17,207 nucleotides of DNA from Clostridia bacterium. Lineage in GTDB: Bacteria; Bacillota; Clostridia; Peptostreptococcales; Anaerovoracaceae. Both the position numbers and the translations under genes were made by a program. The stretch lies in assembly GCA_900754805.1 (NCBI GenBank), contig CAAEEE010000471.1:1-17207 (forward strand), given 5' to 3'. The notes beneath the pieces are model-generated. The model worked only from the letters and a program-made list of their open reading frames with translations, was not told the DNA's origin and did not search any database. Below, in pieces: positions 14,847-17,207 of the stretch. Numbering within the stretch: position 1 is the first letter of the stretch; the number at the start of each line of letters is the position of its first letter.

Positions 14847-14880
14847 GGCAGGGAGAACAATTCTCCTTGCCGTCATTTTG
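14847..14880 (+). terminator. Rho-independent terminator after tnpV
   Basis: GGCAGGGAGAA at 14847-14857 pairs with TTCTCCTTGCC at 14861-14871 with one G-T wobble and a three-base loop, followed by a short T-rich tail (CATTTT). It isolates tnpV from the helicase gene, which then needs its own promoter. Confidence 0.8.
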
Positions 14881-14914
14881 ATTTGCAAAAGTGGTAGGAA
14901 AAGACACAGTTATA

Positions 14915-14937
14915 TGGTATAATATTATTGGTATAGT
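14915..14937 (+). promoter_or_regulatory. Tandem extended -10 elements for the helicase gene
   Basis: TGGTATAAT at 14915-14923 and TGGTATAGT at 14929-14937 lie 14 bp apart, 38-52 bp upstream of the helicase ATG. Both carry the TGn extension, and neither has a good -35. Either or both could start the helicase transcript. GGAGGA at 14964-14969 is the ribosome binding site. Confidence 0.6.
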
Positions 14938-14974
14938 ATATTCACAGCAAAAAAACTGTTTTTGGAGGACAGAG

Positions 14975-17207
14975 ATGTATACTGCAATCAAGGACTACTG
15001 TAATAACAGCAATAACAACGGCTTGTTTTTGCTTGATATGCCCACAGGATACGGTAAGACTTACTCTGTCCTCGAATATATCTACGAAGCATCGTTGGAT
15101 GAGTCTAACAGTAAAAGGCGGTTTTTCTTTATAACAACTTTAAAGAAGAATCTTCCTACTGAAGAACTTAAAAATTGGTTTGAAAAGGCAGGTCAATTAG
15201 ATAAGTTTAATGAGAAATTTCTTTTTATAGATGCTAATGCAGATTGCGTAATCGATGGTCTTAAGAGCGAAATAATCAATGAAATACCGAGCGAAATTAA
15301 AAGGACGGATGAATATAAATCCTTTGTTCAAGATGTAAGATTCTTGCAAGAACAAAAAAATGTAAACAAAGATGAACTGCGAGGTTTTATCGGGAGTATA
15401 AAGGATAACCTTCGTAGCAAATCTGAACCTAATTTCAGAAAATTACTACAAACAATGTTGGCAAAAGAATTTCCTACAGTCAACGAACGCATTTACGCAA
15501 TAAAAACGAATAAAAGATGGCAATGGCTCGGAAAACTATATCCCGCAGTATACACTCGTGATAAACAAATCATTTTTATGAGTATGGATAAGTTTTTAAC
15601 GAGAAATGCTACAATTGTAGAACCTTCATATATGTTCTACAATACTGACATCATTGATAATGCAGCTATATTCATCGATGAGTTTGATGCAACAAAAGAA
15701 ACTTTATTAAAAAACATCATACAAAACGGACTGAGAGATAAGATCGATTATATTGAACTGTTCAAGGACATTTACTCCGCTCTACATACTAATGAATTTC
15801 CTACTGTACTTACCACACCGTCTAAGCAAAGGAAAGAAAGTAAATACAAGGATCAGACATTACAATCCGTAATTGATGGAATTCGGGAAAAAGCCGATGC
15901 AATCTATGAGAATTACACCTTACAGTTTAGCCACAGAACCTCAACAGATGTTGCAGATAATACTAAGAATTTCTTGTTCCAAGATCATCAATTCCATTCT
16001 ATTTTAGATGGAAATAATTCTTACATCACAACTGTAAGTGACACGAAAAATCGCATAAACGCTATTCGCTTTTCTCCCAATAAACCAAATGCAGAAAAGA
16101 ATAATATTCAAGTAATGCTCGGTAAATTACGGGGCTTTATTAAGTATTTTCAAATTGGTATCAATATACTTGCAATAAACTATATGCAATGCAAAGCCGA
16201 ACGCAAACAAAATGGTGATGATGAATTTACTATGGAATCGGCTATACGCTCTGTTTTAGCAGAGTTTAGGCTCAATTCCACATATATTGATTATATAACA
16301 TTACAAATATTGATCGCTTCACATAAAGTGAAAGGCGATATAGAAAATTCTGATTTTGATCTATCTTTTTATGAAAACGGGTTCCGTTTTTATTCATTTG
16401 AAGATGATGCAGTTCACGATATGCAGTCAAAAATAATGATGTGTTCTTTTCAGACTACTCCTGAAAAAATCCTTCTGCGCTTTTGTGAAAAGGCTAAAGT
16501 TATTGGCATATCAGCAACAGCTACCGTGCCTACCGTTATCGGAAACTACGATTTAGATTATCTTAAATCGAAAATGCAAACAGCTTTTTCGTTGCCGAGC
16601 GAAGCCGATAAAACACGCCTTCGTTCCGATTTTTCAAATTCGCTTTGCGGATATGATAATGTGTCCATAAATGTTGAATTATTAGGAGGAAATGTACGGG
16701 ATAACTATTCTGCTTCCGCTTGGAAAATAGTATTTGATTCAGATGAAATTTCTGAAATGATTTTTGACCGAATTGAACGTGAATTACCTGATAATAAAGA
16801 TAACTATCATAAAGAACGCTATATTAGAATCGCTTTAGCTTATAAGCGATTTGTGATGCATAATGATATTCAATCTTTTCTTTGCGTTCTTACAAAGCAT
16901 CCAAGAAAAGGTGACAAATATCTAAACAAGGATGTTCTTGATGAGATTTTCAAGTATATCATTGCAGAAGGCAATGCAAGTATAAGCGCAAATTCTTCTG
17001 TTTATCAGTTAGACGGCGATGAATACGATATAAAAAAGGACGAAATAACTCGTAAACTCTCGGAAGGCCAAAAACTGTTTATTATTTCGGTTTACCAAAC
17101 AATCGGTGCAGGACAAAACTTGCAATATAAGATCCCACGTGGATTGGAAAAAGAACTCATCAAAATCAATGACCGACCCTCTCGTGGCGAAAAAGATTTT
17201 GATGCTA
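14975..17207 (+). CDS. DEAD/DEAH-like SF2 helicase, XPD/DinG-like spacing, family not identified (3' partial)
   Basis: The frame is open from ATG 14975 to the window end; 744 residues are visible with no stop. Motif I (Walker A) is PTGYGKT at 23-29, motif II is DEFD at 235-238 in AIFIDEFDATK, motif III is SATAT at 513-517, and a motif V-like QTIGAGQN starts at Gln708. Motif VI is probably beyond the edge. About 205 residues lie between motifs I and II, and about 275 between II and III. That spacing resembles XPD/DinG helicases, which insert an Fe-S domain and an Arch domain at these places, but only one cysteine lies between motifs I and II, so no Fe-S cluster is expected. The gene is AT-rich (18 of 60 G+C in 15601-15660, against 36 of 60 in 9601-9660). 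Position behind tnpV suggests an acquired defence or mobile-element function; this is inference. Confidence 0.85.
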   Translation, partial: MYTAIKDYCNNSNNNGLFLLDMPTGYGKTYSVLEYIYEASLDESNSKRRFFFITTLKKNLPTEELKNWFEKAGQLDKFNEKFLFIDANADCVIDGLKSEIINEIPSEIKRTDEYKSFVQDVRFLQEQKNVNKDELRGFIGSIKDNLRSKSEPNFRKLLQTMLAKEFPTVNERIYAIKTNKRWQWLGKLYPAVYTRDKQIIFMSMDKFLTRNATIVEPSYMFYNTDIIDNAAIFIDEFDATKETLLKNIIQNGLRDKIDYIELFKDIYSALHTNEFPTVLTTPSKQRKESKYKDQTLQSVIDGIREKADAIYENYTLQFSHRTSTDVADNTKNFLFQDHQFHSILDGNNSYITTVSDTKNRINAIRFSPNKPNAEKNNIQVMLGKLRGFIKYFQIGINILAINYMQCKAERKQNGDDEFTMESAIRSVLAEFRLNSTYIDYITLQILIASHKVKGDIENSDFDLSFYENGFRFYSFEDDAVHDMQSKIMMCSFQTTPEKILLRFCEKAKVIGISATATVPTVIGNYDLDYLKSKMQTAFSLPSEADKTRLRSDFSNSLCGYDNVSINVELLGGNVRDNYSASAWKIVFDSDEISEMIFDRIERELPDNKDNYHKERYIRIALAYKRFVMHNDIQSFLCVLTKHPRKGDKYLNKDVLDEIFKYIIAEGNASISANSSVYQLDGDEYDIKKDEITRKLSEGQKLFIISVYQTIGAGQNLQYKIPRGLEKELIKINDRPSRGEKDFDA

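Noticed and set aside
14847..14871. Inverted repeat after tnpV considered as a transposon end
   Set aside because: The tight three-base loop and T-rich tail fit a terminator better, and no matching copy is seen elsewhere in the window.

Overview
The window looks like the chromosome of a spore-forming Clostridia-type Firmicute, with an accessory segment at its right end. The evidence for this is a YabP/YabQ sporulation pair, a sortase-anchored surface protein with an IPKTG signal, an LtaS-type phosphatidylglycerol-dependent sulfatase-fold enzyme, RNase M5 (a low-GC Gram-positive enzyme), AGGAGG-type ribosome binding sites and TnpV (a clostridial transposon protein). All supported genes are on the + strand. 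I see no tRNA, rRNA or CRISPR array, and no gene-free stretch over 300 bases.

Layout. (1) 1-3981: the C-terminal 1326 residues of a giant surface adhesin or pilin-like stalk, cut by the left window edge. It is built from nine complete Spy0128/FctA-like isopeptide domains plus the end of a tenth, then a cell-wall sorting signal; a strong terminator follows. (2) 4157-6576: yabP-yabQ-divIC-rnmV-ksgA, every junction overlapping. This couples spore-coat/cortex genes, a division protein, 5S rRNA maturation and 16S rRNA dimethylation. A sigma-E-like promoter precedes yabP, and a vegetative-type promoter lies inside yabQ just before divIC. (3) 6596-11346: a tightly packed continuation with an LtaS-like enzyme carrying an extra C-terminal domain, a sodium:solute symporter, a GNAT acetyltransferase and a SanA/YdcF-like membrane protein, closed by a terminator at 11382-11408. 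(4) 11431-12576: a stand-alone cysteine desulfurase-family enzyme. (5) 12674-14326: a lipoprotein of unknown function and an acidic protein made of two DUF2750 domains. (6) From about 14330 to the right edge: AT-rich accessory DNA with an orphan TnpV gene, its terminator, tandem extended -10 promoters, and the first 744 residues of an unusual SF2 helicase, cut by the right edge.

The best candidate for an undescribed system is the right end. The helicase has XPD/DinG-like motif spacing without the Fe-S cysteines and sits directly behind a mobile-element gene, a setting common for anti-phage or mobile-element maintenance genes. Any partner genes would be outside this window, so its function cannot be decided here. 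The most striking structural feature inside the window is the adhesin: two tandem copies of a three-domain block with a period of exactly 450 residues over most of its length.
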